From positions 2,417,501 through 2,481,500 of the forward strand of contig NC_011146.1 of assembly GCF_000020725.1 (NCBI RefSeq): DNA of 64,000 bases, read 5' to 3'. Numbering within the stretch: position 1 is the stretch's first letter; each line of letters begins with the position of its first letter. The notes under the pieces were generated by a model. That model saw only the letters and a program-made list of their open reading frames with translations, searched no databases and was not told the origin of the DNA. The position numbers were made by a program, and so were the translations under genes. Origin of the DNA: Citrifermentans bemidjiense Bem. GTDB taxonomy: Bacteria > Desulfobacterota > Desulfuromonadia > Geobacterales > Geobacteraceae. Positions 43,146 through 51,514 of this stretch are shown piece by piece.

Positions 43146-46100
43146 ATGGCCTACGACCAATCCGCATCCAGGCTGCCTGCAGAAGGGATCGAGGAACTGA
43201 GGGCGCACTTGGCCGCCATCGTCGATTCCTCCGACGACGCCATCGTCAGTAAGTCCCGGGAAGGGATCGTCACCAGTTGGAACCAGGGTGCCGAAAGACT
43301 CTATGGCTACAGCGCCGCCGAGGCCATCGGGCGCCATATCTCGTTCCTGGTGCCTCCGGAGCGCCTCGACGAGCAGAGGCAGCTTACCGAGAAGATACTG
43401 CAAGGGGAACGCGTCAAGAACCTGGACACCATCCGTCTCCCCAAAAACGGGGGTGAAATCCCCGTCTCCCTCACCCTCTCCCCCATCTACTGCGAGACCG
43501 GCACCATCACAGGGATTTCCATCATAGCCCGCGACAATACGGAGCGCCTGAGGATGGTGCGGCTTTTGCGGGAGAGCGAGATGCGCTACCGGGTCCTTGT
43601 AGAGATGGCCCCCGACGCCGTCTTCGTGCACCAGGACGGGCGTTTTGTCTATGCCAACTGCGCGGCCTTAGGCATCTGCGGGGTGCGGAGCAGGGAAGAG
43701 CTGCAAAGGCGCACCCTCTTTGACCTGGTGCATCCCGAGGACCGGGGAAAACTGCGTCAGCGCATCGACGAACTAAAGGCGGACCAGGGGATAGCGCAGC
43801 AGGAATACCGGATGTGCTGTCCGCAGGGCAAAGAGCTGGTCCTGGAAACATCCTCCAGCCTCATCGACTACCAGGGAATTCCTTCCATACAGGTCATCGC
43901 CCGCGACGTAACGCTACGGAAGCAGCAGGAGCGCGAGCGTGAGCAGATGCTCAAGGATCTCGCCTTTCAGCAGAGCCGTTTCGAGATCATGGTCAGGCAG
44001 TTGCCGATAGGGGTGGTCATCGCCGAGGCTCCATCGGGCAAGACCCTTTACCAAAACGAGCGCTCCCGGCAGATATTCGGGCGCGATATCGCCCCCGTCT
44101 CAGGAATCGAAGATTACCGGCAATGGGAGATGTTTCGCCTGGATGGCGCCCCCCTTCCCGCCGAACAGTGCCCCGTCGCCCTCTCTCTGCTGCAAGGGGA
44201 GATCATCTCCGGGGACGAGTACAAGATCAGGCGGGGCGATGGCTCCTACGGTTACATCTGCGTCAACTCGACCCCGCTGCGGGATGCCTCTGGGGAGATC
44301 GTCTCCGCCGTGGCGGCCTTCACCGACATCACCGAAAGCAAGCTCGCGGCCCAGGCGCTCTTTGAGAGCGAGGAACGCCTGAAGCTGGCGCTCGATGCGG
44401 CCGAGATGGGATCCTGCGATATTGACGTGAATACAGGCGCGGGGATCTGGTCCCTGTATCACTTCACGCTCCTGGGCTACCCCGCGCCCGAAGGCGAATC
44501 GGCCCCGGCCGCAACCTCCATGTGGCTCGATCTGGTGCATCGGGACGACCTGGAAGAGGTAAAGAGGCTGCTGGAACAGGCCCGCAGGGACGACACCCTG
44601 TTCCGCTCGGAGCACCGCATCCTCCGGGCCGGCAGCGGCGAAACCGTCTGGGTCAACGTGATGGGGCGCTTCATCTGCGAGCAGACGGAAGGAAGGTGCC
44701 GCTTCATCGGCGTCATCTTCGACGTCAGCGAACGCAAGGCTGCTGAGGAGGCGCTTTTGCGCAACGTCCGGCGCTTTAGGCGCATGGCGGATACGATGCC
44801 CCAAATATTCTGGACCGCGAGGCCAGACGGCAGCGTGGACTACATCAACGCCTACTTCGAGGAGTACGCCGGCATCGACAGAAGCGGCGTGGAGGAGGGG
44901 CACGTCACCGCTGAGACCCTCCTCTCCGGTGTGGTCCATCCCGATGACCGTGACGGGCTGGAGAGCGCCTGGTTCCGGTCCATGGAGAGCTGCGAGCCGT
45001 TCCAGTACGAAAGCCGGGTGCGCCGCAAAGACGGGGTCTATCGCTGGCATCTGAGCCGTGCCCGGGCCGAGCTCGACGAGCAGGGAAGGGCGGTCAAGTG
45101 GTACGGGACCGCGACCGACATCGACGAGCTGAGGGAGACGCAGGAAAAGCTCGCGGCCAGCGAGACCAGGTTCCGTTGGCTTTACGAATCGAACCTGATC
45201 GCCATCTTCTACTGGAACCGCGACGGCGCCATCACCGATGCGAACCAGGCCTACTGCGACCTGGCGGGGTACACCGCCGAGGAATGCCGGTCGGGAGGGC
45301 TCAACTGGTTGGACGTGACGGCACCCGAGTACCTGGAAAAAGACGTAGCCGCCGTGGCGGAGAGCCAGATTCACGGCATCTGCAGGTCCTACGAGAAGCT
45401 CTTTATAAACCATGCTACCGGCGTGAAGGTGCCGGTACTGACCGCCATCGCCATCTCGGCCGGCTCCGACGAGGGGATCGGCTTCGCCGTGGACCTGACC
45501 GAGCTGAAGCGCGCGGAGCATGCGCTGAAGCACAGCGAATCCACGCTGAAACTCGCCGTCGAGACCACCGGGCTCGGCATCTTCGACCTCGAGCTGAAAA
45601 CCGGCAAGGGGGAGTGGTCCCCTATCGCCAAGAGTCACTACGGCCTCCCTGCCGATGCGGAAGTGGACCTCTCCACGGTGATTACAGGGGTGCACCCGGA
45701 AGACAAGGAGAAGGTAGAGCGGATCGCCAGGGACGCCGCGAGCCCCGGAGGCGCCGGCATTTACAGCGCCGAATACCGTACCGTAGGCGCCATGGACGGC
45801 AAGGTCCGCTGGCTCAGCATGCGCGGCCGGGTCTTCTACGACGACGAGGGGACTCCGTTGCGCCTGGTCGGCGCCTGCCTCAACGTAACCGACGTGGTGC
45901 AGGCCCAGGAGACGCTCAACGAAGAGATGAGCGAAAGGCTGCGTGCGGTCGAAGAACTGCGCCGCCAGGAGCAGTTGCTGATCAGGCAGGGGCGGCTTGC
46001 GGCCATGGGAGAGATGATCGCCAACATAGCGCACCAGTGGCGCCAGCCCCTGAACACGCTGGGGCTCATCATCCAGGAACTTCCCACTTACCACGAGCGG

Positions 46101-46661
46101 AACCTTCTCACCGTCGAGTACCTGGAGGGGAGCGTCTCCCGTGCCATGCAGGTGATCAACTACATGTCCCAGACCATCGACGGGTTCCGCAACTTCTTCG
46201 GCCCGGACAAGGAATACCAGACCTTCCTGGCGAGCGAGGTGCTGGAGAAGACGGTCTCCATCCTCGACGCGGCGTTCGCCGAGCTGAACCTGGAACTTGT
46301 GGTGTGGGTGGACCGCGAGGCGGTGGTGCACGGCATACCGAACGAGTACTCGCAGGTGCTTCTCAACATCCTGATGAACGCGAAAGACGCGCTCCTGGAG
46401 CGCAAGGTCGAGCATCCAAAGGTCGAGGTCAGGCTCTTCAGGGAGGGGGGGAAATCGGTGGTCACCATCACGGACAACGCAGGGGGGATACCCACGGAGA
46501 TCATGGACAAGATTTTCGACCCGTACTTCACCACCAAGGGACCGGACAAAGGGACCGGCATCGGCCTGTTCATGTCCAAGACCATCATCGAGAAAAACAT
46601 GAAGGGCTCGCTTACGGTGACAAACCAGCCGGAAGGGGCCCAATTCCGCATCGAGGTCTGA
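43146..46661 (+). CDS. Multi-PAS histidine kinase (seven PAS domains)
   Basis: The 1171-residue protein has no membrane helices. About seven PAS domains of 120-135 residues follow one another (starts near 17, 143, 272, 408, 538, 668 and 795); most end with a D-x-T-E/D-V-S-E type linker to the next. A coiled coil (~915-950) leads to HisKA with His963 (N-I-A-H-Q-W-R-Q-P-L-N), then a HATPase with N-I-L-M-N-A-K, D-N-A-G-G-I and G-T-G-I-G-L-F. The kinase core closely resembles that of the 38686 gene, so those two may share a receiver. Redox or small-molecule sensing through multiple PAS units is expected; no haem or flavin residue stands out. Three bases separate it from the preceding gene. Confidence 0.88.
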   Translation: MAYDQSASRLPAEGIEELRAHLAAIVDSSDDAIVSKSREGIVTSWNQGAERLYGYSAAEAIGRHISFLVPPERLDEQRQLTEKILQGERVKNLDTIRLPKNGGEIPVSLTLSPIYCETGTITGISIIARDNTERLRMVRLLRESEMRYRVLVEMAPDAVFVHQDGRFVYANCAALGICGVRSREELQRRTLFDLVHPEDRGKLRQRIDELKADQGIAQQEYRMCCPQGKELVLETSSSLIDYQGIPSIQVIARDVTLRKQQEREREQMLKDLAFQQSRFEIMVRQLPIGVVIAEAPSGKTLYQNERSRQIFGRDIAPVSGIEDYRQWEMFRLDGAPLPAEQCPVALSLLQGEIISGDEYKIRRGDGSYGYICVNSTPLRDASGEIVSAVAAFTDITESKLAAQALFESEERLKLALDAAEMGSCDIDVNTGAGIWSLYHFTLLGYPAPEGESAPAATSMWLDLVHRDDLEEVKRLLEQARRDDTLFRSEHRILRAGSGETVWVNVMGRFICEQTEGRCRFIGVIFDVSERKAAEEALLRNVRRFRRMADTMPQIFWTARPDGSVDYINAYFEEYAGIDRSGVEEGHVTAETLLSGVVHPDDRDGLESAWFRSMESCEPFQYESRVRRKDGVYRWHLSRARAELDEQGRAVKWYGTATDIDELRETQEKLAASETRFRWLYESNLIAIFYWNRDGAITDANQAYCDLAGYTAEECRSGGLNWLDVTAPEYLEKDVAAVAESQIHGICRSYEKLFINHATGVKVPVLTAIAISAGSDEGIGFAVDLTELKRAEHALKHSESTLKLAVETTGLGIFDLELKTGKGEWSPIAKSHYGLPADAEVDLSTVITGVHPEDKEKVERIARDAASPGGAGIYSAEYRTVGAMDGKVRWLSMRGRVFYDDEGTPLRLVGACLNVTDVVQAQETLNEEMSERLRAVEELRRQEQLLIRQGRLAAMGEMIANIAHQWRQPLNTLGLIIQELPTYHERNLLTVEYLEGSVSRAMQVINYMSQTIDGFRNFFGPDKEYQTFLASEVLEKTVSILDAAFAELNLELVVWVDREAVVHGIPNEYSQVLLNILMNAKDALLERKVEHPKVEVRLFREGGKSVVTITDNAGGIPTEIMDKIFDPYFTTKGPDKGTGIGLFMSKTIIEKNMKGSLTVTNQPEGAQFRIEV

Positions 46662-46663
46662 TC

Positions 46664-49525
46664 ATGGAACCTTTGAACCGGCCGTTGAAGGACATCTCGC
46701 TCTTGCTGGTCGAGGACGAAATCGAGGCGCGGGACATGCTGGGACGGATGCTCGGCCTCAACTACCAGGGCGTGAGGATATACACCGCCGACAACGGGAT
46801 GAGCGGCCTAGAGGCCTTCCGCCAGTTCCGGCCCGAGATCGTGGTCACCGACATCAACATGCCGCAGATGAATGGCATCGCCATGGCGCGCGAGATCAAG
46901 GAGCTCGACCCCGAGGCCACCATCGTCGCCGTGACCGCCCACAGCGAAACCTCGTACCTGATGAGCGCCATCGAGATTGGCATGGACCATTACGTGCTGA
47001 AGCCGGTGAACTACCCGGAACTGTTCCACGTGCTGGACCGCATCGCCGACAAGATCATGCTGAAGCGACTGGTTTCCGAGCAGGTGGAGCGTATCCGGCG
47101 CAGGGAGCAGCAGCTCTCCCAGGCGGAGAGAATCACGCACCTGGGGAGCTGGGAGTGGAACCTGGAGACAGGCCAAGCGGTCTGGTCCGACGAACTGTAT
47201 CGGATCCTCGGGCTGGTGCCGGAGAGCGCCCCGGCGACCTTCGAAGCGCTTTTGCAGATGGTGCACCCGGCCGACCGGGAGGCCCTGGAAAAGGCGGTTC
47301 AGCAGCTGCGCGAGACCGGCAGCGCCATGGGAATCCATTACTACCGGCTGCTGCGCGCCGACGGCGAGACCCGCATCGTTCGCGGCCAGCTCGAGTCGGT
47401 CAGAGACGGCAGCGGTCGGCAGACGGTGATCGGCGCCTGCCACGACGTCACCGAACTCAAATGGGCAGAGGCAGCCCTGCGCGCCTCCGAGCGGCGCTTC
47501 TCCAAGATATTCCAGGCGACCCCGGACCTCCTGAGCATCACGAGCCTGACGGACGGGACCATACTGGAGGTGAACGAGGCTTTCCTGCGCGCCCTGGGTT
47601 ACCAGCGCCAGGAGGTGATCGGCACCTACGCCGGGGAGCTTGGGCTTTGGGCCGACTCGGATCAGCCGGCGGCCCTTTTGCAGCAGCTTGAGGTGCGGGG
47701 CGAGGTGAGGGACATCGAGGTGCGGCTTAAGGGGAGAAACGGCCGGGAGCTTGAAGGGCTGGTGTCAGCTGAGCTCATTGAGATCAACGGCAACCCCTAC
47801 CTGCTCACGCTCTTCAAGGACATCAGCGAGAGAAAAAGGCTTGAGGAGGACCGGGCGCGGCTGGCCGCCATCGTGGAATCCTCCGACGACGCCATCATGG
47901 CCGTGGACCGCGAGGGGGCCATCACCAGTTGGAACGCCGGGGCCGAAAAGATGTTCGGCTATCCCGCCCAGGACATGAAGGGGGTGCACCTTTCCTTCCT
48001 GGTCTCCCCGGAGAAAAAGGAGCAGGTCACTTGCCTCAACGACGGTATCCGCAGCGACGGCGCGGTCACCCACTGCGAGGTGGTGCACGTGACCCGCGGG
48101 GGGAGGCAGATCTACGTCTCCCTCACCATGTCCCCCATCAAAAGCGCCGACGGCGGCGTCGTCGGGACCTCCTGCATCGCGCGCGACGTAACCGAGCGCA
48201 CCCGCATGGAAGAGATCATCAAGCACCAGGCCCAGCACGACACCCTGACCGACCTCCCCAACCGCAAACTCTTCGGCGATTTCCTCAACCTGGAGCTGGC
48301 CCAGGCGCGGCGCAACAGAAAGAGCCTCGCCGTGCTCTTCATGGACCTGGACCGTTTCAAGCAGGTAAACGACACCTTGGGGCACGCGGCGGGGGACCGT
48401 CTGCTGCAGGCTGTGGCGCAAAGGTTGAAGCGCTGCGTGCGCGAGTCGGACACAGTGGCGCGCATAAGCGGCGACGAATTCAACGTCCTCATGCCGGACT
48501 TGGCCCAGACCGACGACGTCGGCATCGTGGTCGGCAAGATCATGGGGGTATTCCGGACCCCGTTCGTCCTGGAGGGGGCCGAGTTGAAGGTGACCACAAG
48601 CGTCGGCGTGAGCATGTTCCCGGACGACGGCGACTCGGCCCAGGAGCTTTTGCAAAAGGCCGACGGCGCCATGTACGTCGCGAAACAGACCCCCGGCAAC
48701 AGCTACCAGTTCTACAACGGCGAGATCAACGCCCGCACCGTGGCCCGGCAGAACATGGAGCGCCGCCTGCGCGAGGCGGTGTCCAAAAACGAGCTGGATC
48801 TGGTCTACCAGCCGTTGTTGAGCCTTAAGTCGGGGGAGATCGTCGGGGCGGAGGCCCTTTTGCGCTGGCACCACCCCGAGCATGGGCAATTGCTCCCTTC
48901 GCAGTTTCTCCCGGTCGCCGAGGAGACCGGCGCCATCGTCCCCATCGGCGAGTGGGTCCTCTTCAACGCCTGCCGCCAGATGCGCCTGTGGCAGAGCCAG
49001 GGGTTCGACTTGAGCGTGGCGGTGAACCTCTCCAACCGCGAGTTCCACCAGCCGAACTTCATCGACCTGGCCATGCGCGCCCTTTCCCAAAGCGGCCTCG
49101 ACCCCGCCTCCCTGGAGCTGGACGTCACCGAGAAAGCGATCATGGACAACCCCGCGTTCTCGCTACGCAACATGCGCCGGCTGACCGACATCGGCGTCGC
49201 CTTCTCGGTGGACGACTTCGGCGTCGGCGCCTCCTCCCTTTCCCGGATCAAGGAACTCCCCATCGCCAAGGTCAAGATCGACCGCAGCTTCATCAGGGAC
49301 ATCCTCACCGAGCCCAATGACCTGGACGTGGTCTCCGCCGTCATCTGCATGTCGCACAGCCTCAAGATGAGGGTCAACGCGGTCGGGGTCGAGTCTGCCG
49401 AGCAACTCGCCCTGGTCGGCAGTTTCGGCTGCGACGAGGTGCAGGGAGATCTGATCAGCAGGCCGCTTCCCCCGCACGAGTTCGAACGCCTGTTGGTGGA
49501 GGGAGGGGTTCATGCCGAATTCTGA
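46664..49525 (+). CDS. Receiver-PAS-GGDEF-EAL protein (c-di-GMP turnover)
   Basis: The 953 residues are arranged as receiver (~10-130; Asp63), PAS (~155-275), PAS (~280-400), PAS (~405-525), GGDEF (~530-695) and EAL (~705-950). The cyclase motif is S-G-D-E-F (602-606), a tolerated variant, with an R-E-S-D inhibitory site five residues before it. The phosphodiesterase keeps Glu730 (A-E-A-L-L-R-W), V-N-L-S-N, D-V-T-E, V-D-D-F-G and K-I-D-R; the E-G-V-E loop is A-V-G-V-E-S. Both activities look possible, with phosphorylation and PAS ligands tuning the balance. The PilZ protein of the cluster is a candidate effector. The true start is ATG at 46664, 2 bases after the preceding stop; an open frame extending upstream is an artefact. 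Confidence 0.9.
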   Translation: MEPLNRPLKDISLLLVEDEIEARDMLGRMLGLNYQGVRIYTADNGMSGLEAFRQFRPEIVVTDINMPQMNGIAMAREIKELDPEATIVAVTAHSETSYLMSAIEIGMDHYVLKPVNYPELFHVLDRIADKIMLKRLVSEQVERIRRREQQLSQAERITHLGSWEWNLETGQAVWSDELYRILGLVPESAPATFEALLQMVHPADREALEKAVQQLRETGSAMGIHYYRLLRADGETRIVRGQLESVRDGSGRQTVIGACHDVTELKWAEAALRASERRFSKIFQATPDLLSITSLTDGTILEVNEAFLRALGYQRQEVIGTYAGELGLWADSDQPAALLQQLEVRGEVRDIEVRLKGRNGRELEGLVSAELIEINGNPYLLTLFKDISERKRLEEDRARLAAIVESSDDAIMAVDREGAITSWNAGAEKMFGYPAQDMKGVHLSFLVSPEKKEQVTCLNDGIRSDGAVTHCEVVHVTRGGRQIYVSLTMSPIKSADGGVVGTSCIARDVTERTRMEEIIKHQAQHDTLTDLPNRKLFGDFLNLELAQARRNRKSLAVLFMDLDRFKQVNDTLGHAAGDRLLQAVAQRLKRCVRESDTVARISGDEFNVLMPDLAQTDDVGIVVGKIMGVFRTPFVLEGAELKVTTSVGVSMFPDDGDSAQELLQKADGAMYVAKQTPGNSYQFYNGEINARTVARQNMERRLREAVSKNELDLVYQPLLSLKSGEIVGAEALLRWHHPEHGQLLPSQFLPVAEETGAIVPIGEWVLFNACRQMRLWQSQGFDLSVAVNLSNREFHQPNFIDLAMRALSQSGLDPASLELDVTEKAIMDNPAFSLRNMRRLTDIGVAFSVDDFGVGASSLSRIKELPIAKVKIDRSFIRDILTEPNDLDVVSAVICMSHSLKMRVNAVGVESAEQLALVGSFGCDEVQGDLISRPLPPHEFERLLVEGGVHAEF

Positions 49526-50864
49526 GCCGCTTTGCCTGGTCATCATCCCCTACGAAAAGAAAAAGGACGCCGCCGGCAAGGTGGTCGATTACGAGACGGT
49601 GTTCCGCAGGCTGATCGTGCCTGCCGTGGAGGCAGCCGGGCTCTTGCCTGTGCGCGCCGACGAGCAGAGGACCGGATGCCTCAACCTCAGGCAGCCGCTG
49701 GAGCGGCTGAGGTATTGCGACTGCGCCCTGGCCGACCTCTCCACCGGCGACCCCAGGGTCTTGTACCAGCTGGGGATCAGGCAGGCTGTGCATCCGGTCC
49801 GGACGCTTCTGGTCTACGCGGCAGGTTGCGCCCAGCTCCCGCTGGAGGCAGAGGGGCTCCCGGCGGTCCCCTACCGCGTGTCGCCGCACGGCCAGCCGAT
49901 GCACGAGGCGAAATACCGCGCTCTCTTGACGGAGCGTCTGGCGGAGGCGATGGAAGGCGCTGCGGAAAGCGAGGTGTACCGCGCCCTGCGTGGGGGAAGC
50001 GGAGAGCAGGCGGCAAAAAAGGAGAGGATAGCCGGGCGGGAGCTTCACGCCACCGTCTTTGCCAACCTGCTTAAAAAGGGGCGGGCCGGGGGGCTTGCCG
50101 CGCTGCGCGAATTGCAGTCGGAGCTCTCCGTTCACTCCGAGGCCGACCCGGCGGACCTGGTCGAACTCCTGCTCAGCTATCGCGCGCTGAACGGCTGGAG
50201 CGAGATCATCGAGCTGGCAAGGCAGATGCCCCCCGCCCTGGCGGACAGCGTCCTGGTGCAGCAGCAGTTGGGGCTTGCCTTGAACTGGGCCGGAGAGGGG
50301 GAGCATGCGGAACAGGTGCTGCGTCAGCTCATCGCACGGCGCGGGCCTAGCAGCGACAGCTACGGCATCCTGGGGCGGATAATGAAGGACCGCTGGGAAC
50401 AGGCGCTTACGCGGGGCGAGATGGAGCTTGCCAGGGAATTGCTGCAAAAAGCCGCCTCGGCATATCTGAAAGGGTTCGAGGCGGACTGGCGCAGCACCTA
50501 TCCCGGAGTAAATGCGGTAACACTCATGGAGCTGAAGGAGCCGGCGGACCCGCGCCGCCGCGAAATCCTCCCGGTGGTGCACTACGCTGTGGAGCAGCGC
50601 ATCCGCTCTGGCGCCGCCGATTACTGGGACTACGCAACGCTGTTAGAGCTGGCCGCTTTGTCCTGCGACGAAGCGAAGGGGAGGGATGCCCTGGGGCGCA
50701 GCCTCGCCATGGTGCGCGAGGCGTGGGAGCCGGAGACGACGGCACGCGACCTGCGGCTGATCCGGGAAGCGCGCCAGCGCCGCGGGGCGGAGTGCCCGGC
50801 CTGGGCCGAGTACGCCGAGTCCGAATTGCTGAAGGCGGCCGAGCGCGGCACGGCGCGCCCCTGA
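49512..50864 (+). CDS. TIR/deoxyribosyltransferase-like plus MAP3K TRAFs-binding-like (DUF4071) protein
   Basis: The 450-residue protein begins V-I-I-P-Y-E-K-K-K-D and contains V-R-A-D-E-Q, C-A-L-A-D-L-S-T-G-D-P-R-V-L-Y-Q-L-G-I-R-Q. This is the pattern of TIR-like/nucleoside deoxyribosyltransferase-like domains that precede TRAFs-binding domains in bacteria (~5-130). The C-terminal half (~230-410) has TPR-like helices with V-Q-Q-Q-L-G-L-A-L-N, Y-G-I-L-G-R-I-M-K-D-R-W and Y-L-K-G-F-E-A-D-W-R-S-T-Y-P-G-V-N-A-V-T-L, which is characteristic of the MAP3K TRAFs-binding (DUF4071) family. It overlaps the GGDEF-EAL gene by 14 bases. A role as signal-regulated effector is inference; catalytic residues cannot be assigned with certainty. 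Confidence 0.7.
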   Translation: MPNSEPLCLVIIPYEKKKDAAGKVVDYETVFRRLIVPAVEAAGLLPVRADEQRTGCLNLRQPLERLRYCDCALADLSTGDPRVLYQLGIRQAVHPVRTLLVYAAGCAQLPLEAEGLPAVPYRVSPHGQPMHEAKYRALLTERLAEAMEGAAESEVYRALRGGSGEQAAKKERIAGRELHATVFANLLKKGRAGGLAALRELQSELSVHSEADPADLVELLLSYRALNGWSEIIELARQMPPALADSVLVQQQLGLALNWAGEGEHAEQVLRQLIARRGPSSDSYGILGRIMKDRWEQALTRGEMELARELLQKAASAYLKGFEADWRSTYPGVNAVTLMELKEPADPRRREILPVVHYAVEQRIRSGAADYWDYATLLELAALSCDEAKGRDALGRSLAMVREAWEPETTARDLRLIREARQRRGAECPAWAEYAESELLKAAERGTARP

Positions 50865-50868
50865 CGGC

Positions 50869-51189
50869 TTAGAGCTTGCCGAAGGCCCGCAGGAACTGCG
50901 GCAGCAGCAAGGGGGCGTCCGAGTTGATGGCTCCCCCGAGGAAATCCATGATGCCGGGGCGGTACCCGTCGTGCCAGATCTTACTGAACATCTCCGCGCT
51001 GGTGCGGCAGGAGCAGTCCGCCTTCCCGGCGTCGCCTTCCAGCGTGTAACTGTCGGCCGATATTGCGATGGTGATGGAAGCTTCTCCCAAGGTAAAGCGG
51101 AAGACCGTCCTGTCGGTGAAAACCCCTTTACAGAATAAAGTACCCATCTCCCCGGTTATAGCTTCTACGACTTTCTGATCTTCATGCAT
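50869..51189 (-). CDS. SCP2-like (sterol carrier) domain protein
   Basis: The 106-residue protein has the SCP2 fold pattern: V-F-R-F-T-L-G-E-A-S-I-T-I-A-I, Y-T-L-E-G-D-A-G-K-A-D-C-S-C-R-T-S, a helix with I-W-H-D-G and G-I-M-D-F-L-G-G, then L-P-Q-F-L-R-A-F-G. Stand-alone SCP2 domains bind lipids or acyl-CoA. The ATG at 51189 with a weak GAGAG site is preferred to a longer frame. It is divergent from the beta-oxidation genes, so a lipid-linked role fits, but function is untested. Two adjacent Cys (C-S-C) are unusual for the fold. Confidence 0.6.
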   Translation of the reverse strand: MHEDQKVVEAITGEMGTLFCKGVFTDRTVFRFTLGEASITIAISADSYTLEGDAGKADCSCRTSAEMFSKIWHDGYRPGIMDFLGGAINSDAPLLLPQFLRAFGKL

Positions 51190-51437
51190 AACTCTCTGTC
51201 CCCTATTCAAATACTTTAGCTGTAACAGTTCCTGAGTCAGCACTGCGGTCTCGCCGGATAGCGGCAAAGAGCAAGGCTGACTGTCAGTGGGATATTTTTA
51301 TCCTGTCCAGGTTGTACAACTCGGACTGCGGGATAATATTGATCATCGCCGCCGAAGTCAAACCATTCCTTGCCGCATTGCAAGCTCCTTATTCATAGCT
51401 GCGGCAGCAGAATACTTCCACAAGACATTTTCGTAGC

Positions 51438-51467
51438 TTGATATATGTCTGCTCCATGTACTATGCT
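51438..51467 (+). promoter_or_regulatory. Possible sigma-70 promoter of the beta-oxidation operon
   Basis: TTGATA and TATGCT are separated by 18 bases, ending 48 bases before the ATG at 51515. The gap 51190-51514 holds no other recognisable signal; its AT-rich 51290-51350 could contain the promoter of the divergent SCP2 gene. Confidence 0.35.
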
Positions 51468-51514
51468 TTGAGCAATGGAGTTTTTGTTTTCCAGTTTCTC
51501 CGTTGGAGTCAGTC

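Noticed and set aside
44100..46643. 847-codon minus-strand open frame opposite the seven-PAS kinase
   Set aside because: It is a shadow of the real kinase gene: the composition is typical of antisense frames and no domain is visible.
45098..46663. Upstream extension of the GGDEF-EAL gene
   Set aside because: It overlaps the kinase gene in another frame and is Arg/Gly-rich nonsense; the receiver domain starts at the ATG at 46664.
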